Of a stretch of 64,000 nt of DNA, positions 27,585-37,212 are shown in pieces (the stretch's first letter is position 1; each line of letters begins with the position of its first letter). The position numbers and the translations under genes are program-made. This stretch comes from Carboxylicivirga fragile (GTDB lineage: Bacteria; Bacteroidota; Bacteroidia; Bacteroidales; Marinilabiliaceae), in the NCBI GenBank assembly GCA_025499625.1, contig JAFMVD010000031.1, positions 1-64,000 of the forward strand, given 5' to 3'. Below the pieces are notes generated by a model that searched no databases, was not told where the DNA came from, and worked only from the letters and a program-made list of their open reading frames with translations.

Positions 27585-27817
27585 ATTTCCTTTGCTTATT
27601 AAGATTATTAACGCAACATAGGGCGATAATAAATACTACATAATTAAGTGAATAAAATTGCTTTTAGTATTTCTCTCACCTTCTCAACACACCCCTCCCC
27701 TCTTATTACCAATAAGATACAATAATTATTTCTTGCGTGTAATACTATTCTAACCATGGCATTTTAGTAATGGCATTATGTGTGTGACTACTCACGTATC
27801 ACATAAAATCAAAACAT

Positions 27818-28534
27818 ATGAAACGTACATGCATCATTAGTTTAATAGCTCTTCTTTTTAGTTTTCAATCGATAGCACAAAACAAGCAACTTATTCATGT
27901 GGAAGGCATAGCTCGTATTCAAGAAGTGCCAAAGGAGATTATTGTTTCCATTAACCTAAGCATCAAAGATAGTTTGTATCAAGTATGTTTTAATAAATCC
28001 GTGGAATCTCTCGAAAAATTAAAAACACATTTTAAGAGTAATGGAATAAAATCGAGAAACATCAGGGTTAATAATTTGATAGTAAATGAAAACTATGAAT
28101 TCGTCAAAAGTAAACGTCTTAGAAAAGGTTATAAGTCATCAATCTTACTAGAAATAAAAGATCGTTACAACGATGCATATTCCAATGTACTTTTAAATAG
28201 CCTCAACCAAGAAGATTTAAACATAAGCTATCGAATTAATTTTAGATTTACCGAGGAGCAAAAGACCAAGCTGCGCAAACAAGCCTTGGAGTTAGCCATA
28301 AAAGATGCGACCGAAAAGGCTGAACTCATAGCCAGTTCATCAGGACTACAATTAAAACAGATCAAAAAAATCACCTACGGTTCAAATTCGACGTACTTTG
28401 ATTCGTTTGATATAATTATGGACGAAGAATGCTGCGATACGCCACCTCGAAAAGGCAATGGCTCAGGAATCACTTTTAATCCAAAAGAGCAAAGCATACA
28501 AAAAAGCATATTGATGGAATGGTCTTTTGAATAG
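27818..28534 (+). CDS. SIMPL domain (DUF541) exported protein
   Basis: A 238-aa protein with a signal peptide (about 1-20, ending SIAQ) and a SIMPL/DUF541 domain: an early VEGIARIQEVP strand, an NLSIKD stretch, and a late RKQALELAIKDATEKAELIASSSG helix with a following LKQIKKI strand. The family forms periplasmic or membrane-linked ring assemblies of unclear function. A CC pair lies near the C-terminus (DEECCD). Single-gene unit, ending before a hairpin shared with the convergent DUF4268 gene. Confidence 0.85.
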   Translation: MKRTCIISLIALLFSFQSIAQNKQLIHVEGIARIQEVPKEIIVSINLSIKDSLYQVCFNKSVESLEKLKTHFKSNGIKSRNIRVNNLIVNENYEFVKSKRLRKGYKSSILLEIKDRYNDAYSNVLLNSLNQEDLNISYRINFRFTEEQKTKLRKQALELAIKDATEKAELIASSSGLQLKQIKKITYGSNSTYFDSFDIIMDEECCDTPPRKGNGSGITFNPKEQSIQKSILMEWSFE

Positions 28535-28564
28535 TAAAAAATTACTTAACTCCATCAATTAGCA

Positions 28565-28604
28565 AATTTGGAAATGTGTGAATCAATTGGCACATTTTCA
28601 AATT
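28565..28604. terminator. bidirectional hairpin between convergent genes
   Basis: AATTTGGAAATGTG and CACATTTTCAAATT pair over 14 bp with one mismatch, between the SIMPL gene (+) and the DUF4268 gene (-). Confidence 0.6.
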
Positions 28605-28615
28605 GATTAACTGGC

Positions 28616-29083
28616 TCACTCCCCCAACTCATCGTGCATCAAAAAATCCTTAACTTCCAGAAAGGCTTTTTCTAATCGAATCATACGATCGATCATAAAC
28701 TTCATGGTTTCGGGCCACTGTTCTTGTTGGTATAAGTCGGCAGGTATTTGTTCATACACGCGACAAACTTCTAGACCTTCTGTTTTAGTATAGAGGTAAG
28801 TCCATTGCAATTCTCCTCCAAAGGCAGTTTCAAATATAGACTTGCAAGCTTCTAATTTCTCGTAGAGTTTCAACCTTTTTTCTTCGTTGCGATGGTTTAT
28901 TTCAAGTGCCACAATAGCGCGTTGACGATCAATATCGAAACGAAGATCTAAACCTTTGATGTTGGTATCATCAAAAATCCATTTAATCTTCTTTCCCTTT
29001 CGGCCTGGCAAGCGGCGTGTTCGATTTTCCAATTTATGCCAGAACAATTGTCTTATTTCCTTCGCTTCCTCTTTTGAGAACAT
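28616..29083 (-). CDS. DUF4268 domain protein
   Basis: A 155-aa cytoplasmic protein rich in Trp and charged residues (IRQLFWHKLENR, QEQWPETMKFMIDRMIRLEKAF). It resembles Bacteroidota DUF4268 proteins, which occur alone or at the C-terminus of nuclease-like proteins. The function is unknown. A 53-aa membrane protein lies 10 bp upstream on the same strand, so the two may be co-transcribed. Confidence 0.7.
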   Translation of the reverse strand: MFSKEEAKEIRQLFWHKLENRTRRLPGRKGKKIKWIFDDTNIKGLDLRFDIDRQRAIVALEINHRNEEKRLKLYEKLEACKSIFETAFGGELQWTYLYTKTEGLEVCRVYEQIPADLYQQEQWPETMKFMIDRMIRLEKAFLEVKDFLMHDELGE

Positions 29084-29093
29084 AGCTGTTTCT

Positions 29094-29255
29094 TTATTTC
29101 TTACCCTTTTTCTTCAGCAACAAAAATAATAGATATCCTGCTCCTATCCCAATCATTAGTAAACTCACTACTTCCATGGTTGAGGCAACGCTGTGCATCA
29201 TTCCAAAGCCAGCAATTATTAAAAGTATGGCCACTACTACCAGTTTCTCTTTCAT
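29094..29255 (-). CDS. small two-helix membrane protein
   Basis: A 53-aa frame beginning MKEKLVVVAILLIIAGFG and ending in a basic tail (LLKKKGKK). Two hydrophobic segments (about 5-22 and 30-47) with a short polar turn. A Lys-rich C-terminus at the cytoplasmic face fits the positive-inside rule. It is too short for standard ORF cut-offs, yet it fits exactly between two co-directional genes (10 bp before DUF4268), which supports it being real. The function is unknown. Confidence 0.6.
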   Translation of the reverse strand: MKEKLVVVAILLIIAGFGMMHSVASTMEVVSLLMIGIGAGYLLFLLLKKKGKK

Positions 29256-29281
29256 AAGTTTACATTCAAATAAAGCTATTC

Positions 29282-30523
29282 CTAAAAAGTATAACGCAAG
29301 CTCGTTGTTATTCGATGGTTTGCTACATTCTCTAAATCGATAGGTTTTGCGTAATCATCGTAGTCATTTCCATAAGCAGCAACGGTGTACATCCATTCAA
29401 CACCCAACCAAATTTTAGGCGTAGCCAAAAAATGAATGCGAGGCGCTACGGTATACATATTACCAATGTCGGCACCCAAATTATAAGGTGTTCTATCTGA
29501 TTCAACTATAATATTCGATTTTTCTTTGGTACCCATGTTTTCCGTATATCCAACGAATAGACCTGGTCGAATCTTAGCATGGTTGGTATGGATATCAGTC
29601 CAAAGCGATGCTGTTTGAACAGGAGTATACTCTCGCAATTCGCTACCATTGGCTTTTTCGGCAACACCTCCAAGCAGTACAACATTAGTCATTGCTCCTC
29701 CATATATGCCTTCCATTTTCACAGTGAACTTGTCAAATGACTTTCGAAGTGAGGCAGCAACATACGAACTTCTCACTTTTTCATTTGTAATCTTCTTATT
29801 ACCATTTATCTCCTCATACAAGGCTGGCTGAAGCACCTTATGACCAAATGTTAAAGCTGCAAATACACCATTGGCATTTTTATATTTCAGTTGCAAATCC
29901 ATTTCAGGCTGTATGGCATGAGCAGCACCATTCGGCATTCCCTTATCGGCAAAGTCATTTTGAGTCATCATAAATGCGATAACTTCAAAGTGCTCGTTTA
30001 ATTGATGTCCAAAACGAAGCATTGGTTGACGATTTAATGGGTGAAAAGGTACACCACAACTAAGAGTAACAGTTGAAGGAAAATTTTCTGTTAGAAAAAG
30101 CGGATGCCAATACTGCCCTATGAGCAAGTTGCTTTTTTCCCAATTCAATCGAATATAGGCATGACGCAAACGAAAGTTCAAATCACTAGCTCCTGATTTA
30201 CCCAAGAAATCTCCTTCAATTAAGGCAAAGCTTTTGGCTCCAAGAACCTCCGGGCCATTCACTCGTAGACCAAAACGACTGTATGATGCATCGACACCAA
30301 AGCGGCCCTTTGCATTTATATCATTGTTATCAATATCATAATTTGGTCGCGCCGGAAAAAGATAGATATTTCCATTTCGTACGATAACATTCTGACGCGA
30401 ATCGTAATAGGCATTCACCCCAATAAATCCGTATAGATCAACCTTAAATTGTTTCTCTTTTTCTTCAGCTGTTATTTGCACTGCGATTACAAACAACAAA
30501 ACAACACTTAACAATCCTTTCAT
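29282..30523 (-). CDS. porin-like outer membrane protein
   Basis: A 413-aa protein with a signal peptide (about 1-19), a long series of amphipathic beta strands (FKVDLYGFIGVNAYYDSRQN, SYSRFGLRVNGPEV) and a C-terminal TTSLRYTF, the aromatic end recognised by the BAM machinery. It resembles 16-stranded porin-like proteins of Bacteroidota. The solute is unknown. No TonB partner or lipoprotein is next to it. Confidence 0.75.
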   Translation of the reverse strand: MKGLLSVVLLFVIAVQITAEEKEKQFKVDLYGFIGVNAYYDSRQNVIVRNGNIYLFPARPNYDIDNNDINAKGRFGVDASYSRFGLRVNGPEVLGAKSFALIEGDFLGKSGASDLNFRLRHAYIRLNWEKSNLLIGQYWHPLFLTENFPSTVTLSCGVPFHPLNRQPMLRFGHQLNEHFEVIAFMMTQNDFADKGMPNGAAHAIQPEMDLQLKYKNANGVFAALTFGHKVLQPALYEEINGNKKITNEKVRSSYVAASLRKSFDKFTVKMEGIYGGAMTNVVLLGGVAEKANGSELREYTPVQTASLWTDIHTNHAKIRPGLFVGYTENMGTKEKSNIIVESDRTPYNLGADIGNMYTVAPRIHFLATPKIWLGVEWMYTVAAYGNDYDDYAKPIDLENVANHRITTSLRYTF

Positions 30524-30646
30524 TCTGATATTTTTGCTCCCTTTAAATTAGGTCTTATTTGAATGGTGCAAAGCAAGCGAAATATAGGATACGAGACAAC
30601 AATAGACCGAATCGATATTTATGATTTTTCGTAATTTATTGATGAG

Positions 30647-32200
30647 CTATTTAGTCTTGAAAAAACTAATGGTTTCTTGCAAGTGCTCAGCCTGGCGCGA
30701 TAATTCTTCGGAGCTGGATGCCATCTCTTCAGATGAGGCTGAATTTTGAGAGGTGATGTTCACCAATTCCTGAATGGCATTGTTAATGTGATTTGCACCA
30801 GCTTCCTGCTCATTACTTGCTGTTAATATTTCCTGAATAGCATCGATAATGCTATTTATCTCTGGCAAAATAGCCTCCATGGATGACCAGGATGTTTGTG
30901 CAATCTCAAGACTCGTCAAGGACTCTTCATCTATCTCTTTTGCTGCTTTCTGTGTAAATTCGGATAACTTACGAACTTCCGCAGCAACCACCGAAAACCC
31001 TCTACCTGCCTCTCCGGCACGCGATGCCTCAACCGATGCATTTAATGCCAGCAAGTTTGTTTGCAAGGCAATATCCTTAATCACATTAACCTTGTCGCTA
31101 ATTGATTGCATGGCTTTAAGGTTATTACTTACCGATTCCTTTAATTGTCCAATACCATTACTAGCTTTCTTTGCTGTTTCTGCAGTTCGCTTGGCATTTG
31201 CCGAATTAGAATGCACATTTGACACCATCTCTTCAATGGATGAAGATATCTCTTCAGTTGAAGCAGCTTGGGAGTTAGCACCTGTTGAAATATGCTCAGC
31301 TGACTGAGCCATTTGTTCACTGGCAGCTGAAACATTAGCCGAACCTTCAACAACCTCCTCAATTACTTCTTTTAGTTTTTTTAATGTTAGCGCCAGAGAT
31401 TTCTGCAATACACCTATTTCGTCGTTTTCTGTTTTCTTGATTTGCATGCTCAAATCACCGGAAGCAATTGATTCAGTATTTACCGATAGAGAAATGATTG
31501 AACGTGTAATACGGCGGCCGAATAAAACGGATAAAAAACCAAATACTATCAACATTACAAATGCAATGATTAAGGTCTGCAACATACTACTTCGCAGATT
31601 CGTCATCTGCTCATCTCTTGTTTTAGAAATACTTGTATCGATATCGTCGATGTAATTACCAGTTCCAACTACCCATTCAAACGGTTTGAAGTAGGCCGAA
31701 AAACTACGCTTTGGTAGGGCTATTGTTCCTCCTTTTTTAGGAAACCAATATTCAGTGTAACCATCTCCTTCAACAGCTGACTTTACAATCTCTTGTATCA
31801 TTAAAGTGCCTTTGGCATCCTTTAAATCCCAACGACTCTTTCCTTCAACATCAGTTTTTCCTAACAAAACAACATTAACTCCATCTTTCGTATCAATCCA
31901 GAAATAACCATCTTTTCCGTAACGTAGCTTACGCACTAGATCTGCTGCTTGAACTTTACCCTCTTCAACAGAAATTTCATAACTCGCCACTTTCGCATAG
32001 ATTCCATCCAAGAGGCTCATGACCGTTTGCACCTCAAACTCAATTGTTTTATCAAAATCCCGACGTAAGCTTTTCTCAAGCTCAACTAACTCTTTTTGTT
32101 GCGTTCGGTAGGATATAATTGAAGATGGAATTGTGATAGCTAAAGCAAGTACTGTTAACATTCCAACAGAGAAGATGATTATCTTGGTAGTTATTTTCAT
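30647..32200 (-). CDS. methyl-accepting chemotaxis protein with Cache sensor
   Basis: 517 aa. TM1 at about 7-27. A periplasmic single-Cache domain (about 35-205, with [13 protein letters not shown] and [11 protein letters not shown] motifs) typical of small-organic-acid sensors. TM2 at about 208-230, HAMP to about 285, then the MCP signalling domain with the conserved hairpin ([21 protein letters not shown] split at the tip). No CheA, CheW or motility gene is in the window, so its pathway lies elsewhere. Single-gene unit with a 284-bp upstream gap in which I see no clear promoter. Confidence 0.93.
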   Translation of the reverse strand: MKITTKIIIFSVGMLTVLALAITIPSSIISYRTQQKELVELEKSLRRDFDKTIEFEVQTVMSLLDGIYAKVASYEISVEEGKVQAADLVRKLRYGKDGYFWIDTKDGVNVVLLGKTDVEGKSRWDLKDAKGTLMIQEIVKSAVEGDGYTEYWFPKKGGTIALPKRSFSAYFKPFEWVVGTGNYIDDIDTSISKTRDEQMTNLRSSMLQTLIIAFVMLIVFGFLSVLFGRRITRSIISLSVNTESIASGDLSMQIKKTENDEIGVLQKSLALTLKKLKEVIEEVVEGSANVSAASEQMAQSAEHISTGANSQAASTEEISSSIEEMVSNVHSNSANAKRTAETAKKASNGIGQLKESVSNNLKAMQSISDKVNVIKDIALQTNLLALNASVEASRAGEAGRGFSVVAAEVRKLSEFTQKAAKEIDEESLTSLEIAQTSWSSMEAILPEINSIIDAIQEILTASNEQEAGANHINNAIQELVNITSQNSASSEEMASSSEELSRQAEHLQETISFFKTK

Positions 32201-32484
32201 TTATAACGATTTTTTTCAGTTAACTCCAGTGTATCTGGATAAAACATGTGATTCGAGTTAATAAACTAGTTACGCTGCAATCGGAAGGAAGTTTCATAAT
32301 CTTTCGCTCAACCAAAAGATTTTAATCAATCTTAAAGGCATTCGCTTATTTAGACAAGATAATTACAGAATTATTGGTCTTATTTACTATTTTAACATCG
32401 TTAAATAAGTTATGTTAGCGAATAAACCTTTAAGCCAACCATTTGTTAAATTATATCGTTCAGAATAAATCCAAAAAATAGAAT

Positions 32485-35400
32485 ATGAAGAAATTATTTG
32501 ATGTTCTCACCGCCCATTGGTTAATGGGAAGTTTACTCTTATTTCTTGGCGCCGTATTAGGAGTTGCCACATTCATCGAAAATGACTTTGGAACCAATGC
32601 TTCAAAAGCTTTGGTATACAATGCCTGGTGGTTCGAATTGGTTTTTGTTGTATTAATCATCAACATGTTTGGCAACCTAAGTAAGTTCAAAACATGGTCG
32701 ACTAAGAAACTACCGGTGCTGACTTTTCACCTGGCTTTTGTATTAATAATGATTGGAGCAGCCGTGACTCGCTATATTGGTTACGAAGGATTAATGCACA
32801 TTCGTGAAGGTGAGTCATCGGATCAGATATTATCAAGCGATCAATTTGTTACTGCTAAAGTAACATGCGATAATTACGAAGTGACCAATGAGCAGCATGT
32901 ACTATATAGTGTTGTGAGTCCCAATGAGTATTCACAAAGTTTTTCAACACCTAAAGGTAACTTAAGCATAAAGAGTGAGATATTTATTCCTCAAGCAATG
33001 GCGCGTTCCGTTGAAAAACCTGGTGGTAAACCAGCTATTCAGTTGGTACTTTCAGCCGCTTCTGGCCGTCAGGAATTTTCATTGTTCGAAGGTGATGAAG
33101 TGAAGGTAGGTAATTACACCGTTGCTTTCGAACCTAAAGAGCGCACCCAAGATCTTATACTGGAAATCAAAAATGGCATGCCTCATTTCACCAGTAACAT
33201 GACTGCTAGCTTAATGCAAATGCAGACTGGCGACATTCAGGAGTTTGCAGCCGACTCTGCCCATAAATTATTCAATGGCGTACTATATAGCATTGAAGAT
33301 TTAAGAATGGTGTACACTAACTATTTAGAAAGCGCTGTTGTTGAACCAGTCTCTGTAGAAGGCAATAATGGTGGAGGATTACCTGATGCTATAAAGTTTG
33401 TAGCGGAGTTAGGCGATGAGCAAAAAGTTTTTTATGTGTTTGGCAAGAAAGACGTTCTCGGCCAGACCTATACAGAAGAGTTAGGCGGTGTTAAATTTGC
33501 GCTTAGTTATGGTAGTAAAAACATACACATTCCATTTAAGTTGCACCTTAATCGCTTTGAGTTAGAACGCTACCCCGGTAGTGAAAGCCCAAGTTCGTAT
33601 GCCAGCGAGGTTACATTGTTGGATGAACGCACCGGTTTAAAAGAGGACAGACGTATCTATATGAACAACATACTAAACTACAAAGGCTTCCGCTTTTTTC
33701 AATCGTCGTACGATATGGATGAGAAAGGAACGGTTCTTTCGGTTAATCGCGACTTATGGGGAACCTGGTTAACCTATGCTGGTTATTTCCTTTTAACACT
33801 AGGCATGTTTATCTCTTTAGCTGCTCCAAATACCCGCTTCCGCTATTTGGTAAAACGCACCGGAGAAATCTACCAAGAGAAGAAGAAGTATTTAGCCATT
33901 GGATTATTATTTATTGCATTGCCATCCATGGCACAAGATTTAAAACCAAATGTTGAGGTTAGTCCCGAAGCTGCTAGTGCCTTTGGTAATTTATGGGTGC
34001 AGGATAATGGCGGACGCATGAAACCACTCAATACGCTTAACAGCGAGGTAGTACGTAAACTGGTAAAACACCATACGTTCAGAGGCATGAGTGCTGACCA
34101 GATGGTGCTGGGTATTATGATCGACCCAAACTATTGGCAAACTGTGCCGCTTATCACTGTTAAGCACGACGAATTAAGATCGATTCTTCAATTACGTGAA
34201 AAGAAATCATCGTTCCGAAACTTCTTCTCACCTGATGGTAAATATAAAATACGTCAACTGGTAGAAAATTCATACCGTAAACGTCCGGCTTATCGCAATA
34301 AACTAGAGCAAGAAGCTGTAAAAGTAGATGAGCAGGTAAATGTGTTTTACATGGCTCAGATGGGTAATTTTATGCGCCTCTTTCCAAAGCCAAACGACGA
34401 TCAGAACAAATGGTTAACACCTGGTGAGAAGGTCACCGGTTTACCACAGGAAGATAGTTTATTCGTAGCTAATATCTTCAACATGTATCTGGATGCACTA
34501 GGCAAAAATGATGTTGCTAATGAGCAAAGTTACGTTCAGGCCATTGCTGCCTATCAAAAGAAATACGGACAAGACATATTACCATCGGAATACAAGAAAA
34601 GCATTGAAATATTTTACAATGAGAGCAGCCTCTTTATGTCGCTAATGCCCTACTTTCTTGTTCTTGGTATTATTTTATTATTCCTTCAACTAACTCGACT
34701 GGTAAAACCAAAACTTCAATTTAGATGGCCCTTACGTATTGGTTTAGGTTTAGTAATAATTGCCTTTGTGCTTTATACAATTGGATTAGCCATTCGCTGG
34801 TATATTTCGGGACATGCACCTTGGAGTAATGGTTACGAATCGATGTTATACATTGGTTGGACTACTTTGTTAGCGGGTCTGTTATTTAGTAAGCATAGTC
34901 CTATTGCTTTATCGGTTACTTCATTTTTTGCAGGCATCATATTGATGGTAGCTCACTTGAGTTGGATGAATCCTGAAATTACCAACCTGGTTCCTGTACT
35001 AAAATCCTATTGGTTAACCATTCATGTTGCCATTATTGTAGCCAGTTATGGTTTCTTAGGTTTAGGTTTCTTACTTGGATTCCTTAATCTGATATTAGCT
35101 GGTGCCAAAACCAAAAGCAACAAAAAAGCTTTCTCACTAACCATCGAAGAATTATCAGGCATTAGTGAAATGACCATGACCGTAGGCTTATACCTACTTA
35201 CAGTTGGTGCTTTTCTTGGTGGCGTTTGGGCCAACGAGTCTTGGGGGCGTTACTGGGGCTGGGATCCAAAAGAAACCTGGTCGGCAGTTACTATTCTGGT
35301 TTATGCCTTTGTGCTTCACATGCGTTTTATTCCTGGCATGAAGAGTATAACCACCTTTAACTTTTGGTCGGTGATAAGTTTTGCATCGGTAATAATGACC

Positions 35401-35574
35401 TACTTAGGAGTAAACTATTACTTGGCTGGTATGCACTCATATGCAAAGGGTGATCCTGTTCCTGTACCTAGTTTTGTTTATTACACTATAGCTGTAATCG
35501 CAGTTGTTAGTTTCTATGCCTTCTTCAATGAGAAGAAATTGGCGCAAGCTGAGCAGCCAGATAAAGAAAAATAA
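32485..35574 (+). CDS. fused ResB-CcsA cytochrome c synthase (CcsBA type)
   Basis: 1029 aa. The N-terminal half is ResB/CcsB-like: membrane helices at about 15-35, 50-70 and 80-95, a large periplasmic domain and another helix at about 430. A second periplasmic stretch follows, then the CcsA half with eight or so helices and the heme-handling WWD motif (ESWGRYWGWDPKETW). It exports heme and attaches it to apocytochrome c. NrfI-type fusions have the same order. No cytochrome c gene adjoins it. A thiol peroxidase is next downstream, after a strong terminator. Confidence 0.93.
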   Translation: MKKLFDVLTAHWLMGSLLLFLGAVLGVATFIENDFGTNASKALVYNAWWFELVFVVLIINMFGNLSKFKTWSTKKLPVLTFHLAFVLIMIGAAVTRYIGYEGLMHIREGESSDQILSSDQFVTAKVTCDNYEVTNEQHVLYSVVSPNEYSQSFSTPKGNLSIKSEIFIPQAMARSVEKPGGKPAIQLVLSAASGRQEFSLFEGDEVKVGNYTVAFEPKERTQDLILEIKNGMPHFTSNMTASLMQMQTGDIQEFAADSAHKLFNGVLYSIEDLRMVYTNYLESAVVEPVSVEGNNGGGLPDAIKFVAELGDEQKVFYVFGKKDVLGQTYTEELGGVKFALSYGSKNIHIPFKLHLNRFELERYPGSESPSSYASEVTLLDERTGLKEDRRIYMNNILNYKGFRFFQSSYDMDEKGTVLSVNRDLWGTWLTYAGYFLLTLGMFISLAAPNTRFRYLVKRTGEIYQEKKKYLAIGLLFIALPSMAQDLKPNVEVSPEAASAFGNLWVQDNGGRMKPLNTLNSEVVRKLVKHHTFRGMSADQMVLGIMIDPNYWQTVPLITVKHDELRSILQLREKKSSFRNFFSPDGKYKIRQLVENSYRKRPAYRNKLEQEAVKVDEQVNVFYMAQMGNFMRLFPKPNDDQNKWLTPGEKVTGLPQEDSLFVANIFNMYLDALGKNDVANEQSYVQAIAAYQKKYGQDILPSEYKKSIEIFYNESSLFMSLMPYFLVLGIILLFLQLTRLVKPKLQFRWPLRIGLGLVIIAFVLYTIGLAIRWYISGHAPWSNGYESMLYIGWTTLLAGLLFSKHSPIALSVTSFFAGIILMVAHLSWMNPEITNLVPVLKSYWLTIHVAIIVASYGFLGLGFLLGFLNLILAGAKTKSNKKAFSLTIEELSGISEMTMTVGLYLLTVGAFLGGVWANESWGRYWGWDPKETWSAVTILVYAFVLHMRFIPGMKSITTFNFWSVISFASVIMTYLGVNYYLAGMHSYAKGDPVPVPSFVYYTIAVIAVVSFYAFFNEKKLAQAEQPDKEK

Positions 35575-35595
35575 TTACTATTATAAGTATATGAT

Positions 35596-35630
35596 AGACC
35601 GACAAATGCAGTATTTGTCGGTCTTTTTTT
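35596..35630 (+). terminator. terminator of ccsBA
   Basis: AGACCGACAAAT and ATTTGTCGGTCT form a 12-bp perfect stem with a 5-nt loop followed by seven T. Confidence 0.95.
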
Positions 35631-35698
35631 GATTTTTTTCTAAACAAAACTAAAGAAGGTGTTGTTTAGGATTCATAACAAATAATTAAACCAACAAA

Positions 35699-36196
35699 AT
35701 GGCAAAAATAACGTTTAAAGGATCTCCGGTTGCAACAGCTGGCGATTTACCAAGAGTAGGTGCTGAGGCTCCGGAATTTTCTTTAGTAAAAACTGATCTT
35801 AGCGAAGTTTCATTGGCTGATTACAAAGGTCAGAAAGTAGTATTAAATATCTTCCCTAGTGTTGACACTGGTGTTTGTGCTGCTTCGGTTCGTCGTTTTA
35901 ACGACGAAGCATCTAAAAAAGAGAATACAGCAGTATTGTGTGTTTCAAAAGATTTACCTTTTGCACATGCACGTTTTTGTGGCGCTGAAGGATTAGATAA
36001 AGTTGTTTCTTTATCGGAATACAAAGACGAAGTTTTCAGTCAGAATTATGGTGTAAAAATGATTGATGGCCCACTTAACGGACTTCTTTCACGTGCTGTA
36101 GTGGTAGTTGATGAGCAAGGAAAAGTTTTACATAGCGAGCAGGTTGACGATATCGTTAACGAGCCTGACTACGAAGCTGCTTTAAAAGTACTTTAA
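35699..36196 (+). CDS. tpx: thiol peroxidase
   Basis: 165 aa, an atypical 2-Cys peroxiredoxin that reduces peroxides. Peroxidatic C60 in SVDTGVCAASVRRF and resolving C94 in ARFCGAEG, the usual Tpx spacing. No signal peptide, so cytoplasmic. It is flanked by terminators on both sides, so it is a monocistronic unit. Substrate preference for alkyl peroxides is family knowledge. Confidence 0.97.
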   Translation: MAKITFKGSPVATAGDLPRVGAEAPEFSLVKTDLSEVSLADYKGQKVVLNIFPSVDTGVCAASVRRFNDEASKKENTAVLCVSKDLPFAHARFCGAEGLDKVVSLSEYKDEVFSQNYGVKMIDGPLNGLLSRAVVVVDEQGKVLHSEQVDDIVNEPDYEAALKVL

Positions 36197-36227
36197 TCTG
36201 TAGTAATAATAGTAAGTTTTAATCTTC

Positions 36228-36262
36228 AAATAGGGTGTTCAGCAATGAACACCCTATTTTGA
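36228..36262 (+). terminator. terminator of tpx
   Basis: AAATAGGGTGTTC and GAACACCCTATTT form a 13-bp perfect stem with a 6-nt loop and a T-rich tail. Confidence 0.92.
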
Positions 36263-36336
36263 TTTTATTTAAAAGTTAATCTTATCCTCACAAATTTTAT
36301 AACACGAGATGCTAACTTAAGTTACTATAACCGACT

Positions 36337-37194
36337 TTATCTAGTTTCTATTTTAACTACGCCATTACTCCCTCTTGTTCCATATAACACTATCAATTCA
36401 TCGTCAGGTTTTATAACTTCAATACTGGAAACTTCTTGATTGATGATATTGTTTATATCCGCAATCATAGCAGGTTTATTATTGATGTATATTAATGGAA
36501 ATTCCCAATGATTCGTTTTTTCAGTTATATTCAATTCTGCTTTAACTTTCTTCTCAACTTGAAGATAAAAATCGGATACAACAGCATCTTTGTCTAAAAA
36601 CTGATCAATGTGAATACTTGTCATTCCCCATCTATATCCACCAGACGGTAATGCATTAAAAAATTCAGCATGAAGCTTCTTCGAATCCACAGTTCTGCTA
36701 ACGATATCTAAAATAGATACAACCACTTTGCAATCAGCACTTCTTTCCGCGTGAGGCGACCAGAAACTCAATACTTTATAAGTATCTCTTGTGGCAAGCT
36801 CGAAGAAAACATAACTGCCATCAATCCCTCCATATTTATCATCATGCAAATCCATTAGTCCACACTCTAATAACGAATCCAATAAACTTTGCGCTATATT
36901 TTTAGGCAAACTGGTATTGGAAACTATCGGATTATCGTTAGATGTATGGATTTTATACTCAGACGAAACAGTTTCATTATAGCTAAGAGTAAATACCGTA
37001 TGGGTTTGCCAAATTCTAATGTTTATTGAATCTGATGATGATCGCAAATCCTTCAGACTTAACGTTCTCAAGTTTTTCGGCAATCTTTCAACAAACGAAT
37101 GAACAAGCTTATTTTCAGGCAAATCAATTTTCTTTTGTCCATTCAAAGGGTTTAAGAAAAGAACAATAAATAATAGAATAATGTACTGTTTCAT
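36337..37194 (-). CDS. exported protein ending in a TonB-plug-like motif
   Basis: 285 aa with a signal peptide (about 1-19). The body is not recognised. The last 35 or so residues (EVSSIEVIKPDDELIVLYG, then TRGSNGVVKIETR) resemble the end of a TonB-receptor plug domain, where SusC-type proteins read YGARAANGVVLITT. Lone plug-like domains of this kind occur in Bacteroidota sensor and protease-associated proteins. It starts 18 bp after the TPR gene upstream, so likely co-transcribed. Confidence 0.55.
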   Translation of the reverse strand: MKQYIILLFIVLFLNPLNGQKKIDLPENKLVHSFVERLPKNLRTLSLKDLRSSSDSINIRIWQTHTVFTLSYNETVSSEYKIHTSNDNPIVSNTSLPKNIAQSLLDSLLECGLMDLHDDKYGGIDGSYVFFELATRDTYKVLSFWSPHAERSADCKVVVSILDIVSRTVDSKKLHAEFFNALPSGGYRWGMTSIHIDQFLDKDAVVSDFYLQVEKKVKAELNITEKTNHWEFPLIYINNKPAMIADINNIINQEVSSIEVIKPDDELIVLYGTRGSNGVVKIETR

Positions 37195-37212
37195 AAATGT
37201 TTAATTTTGATA

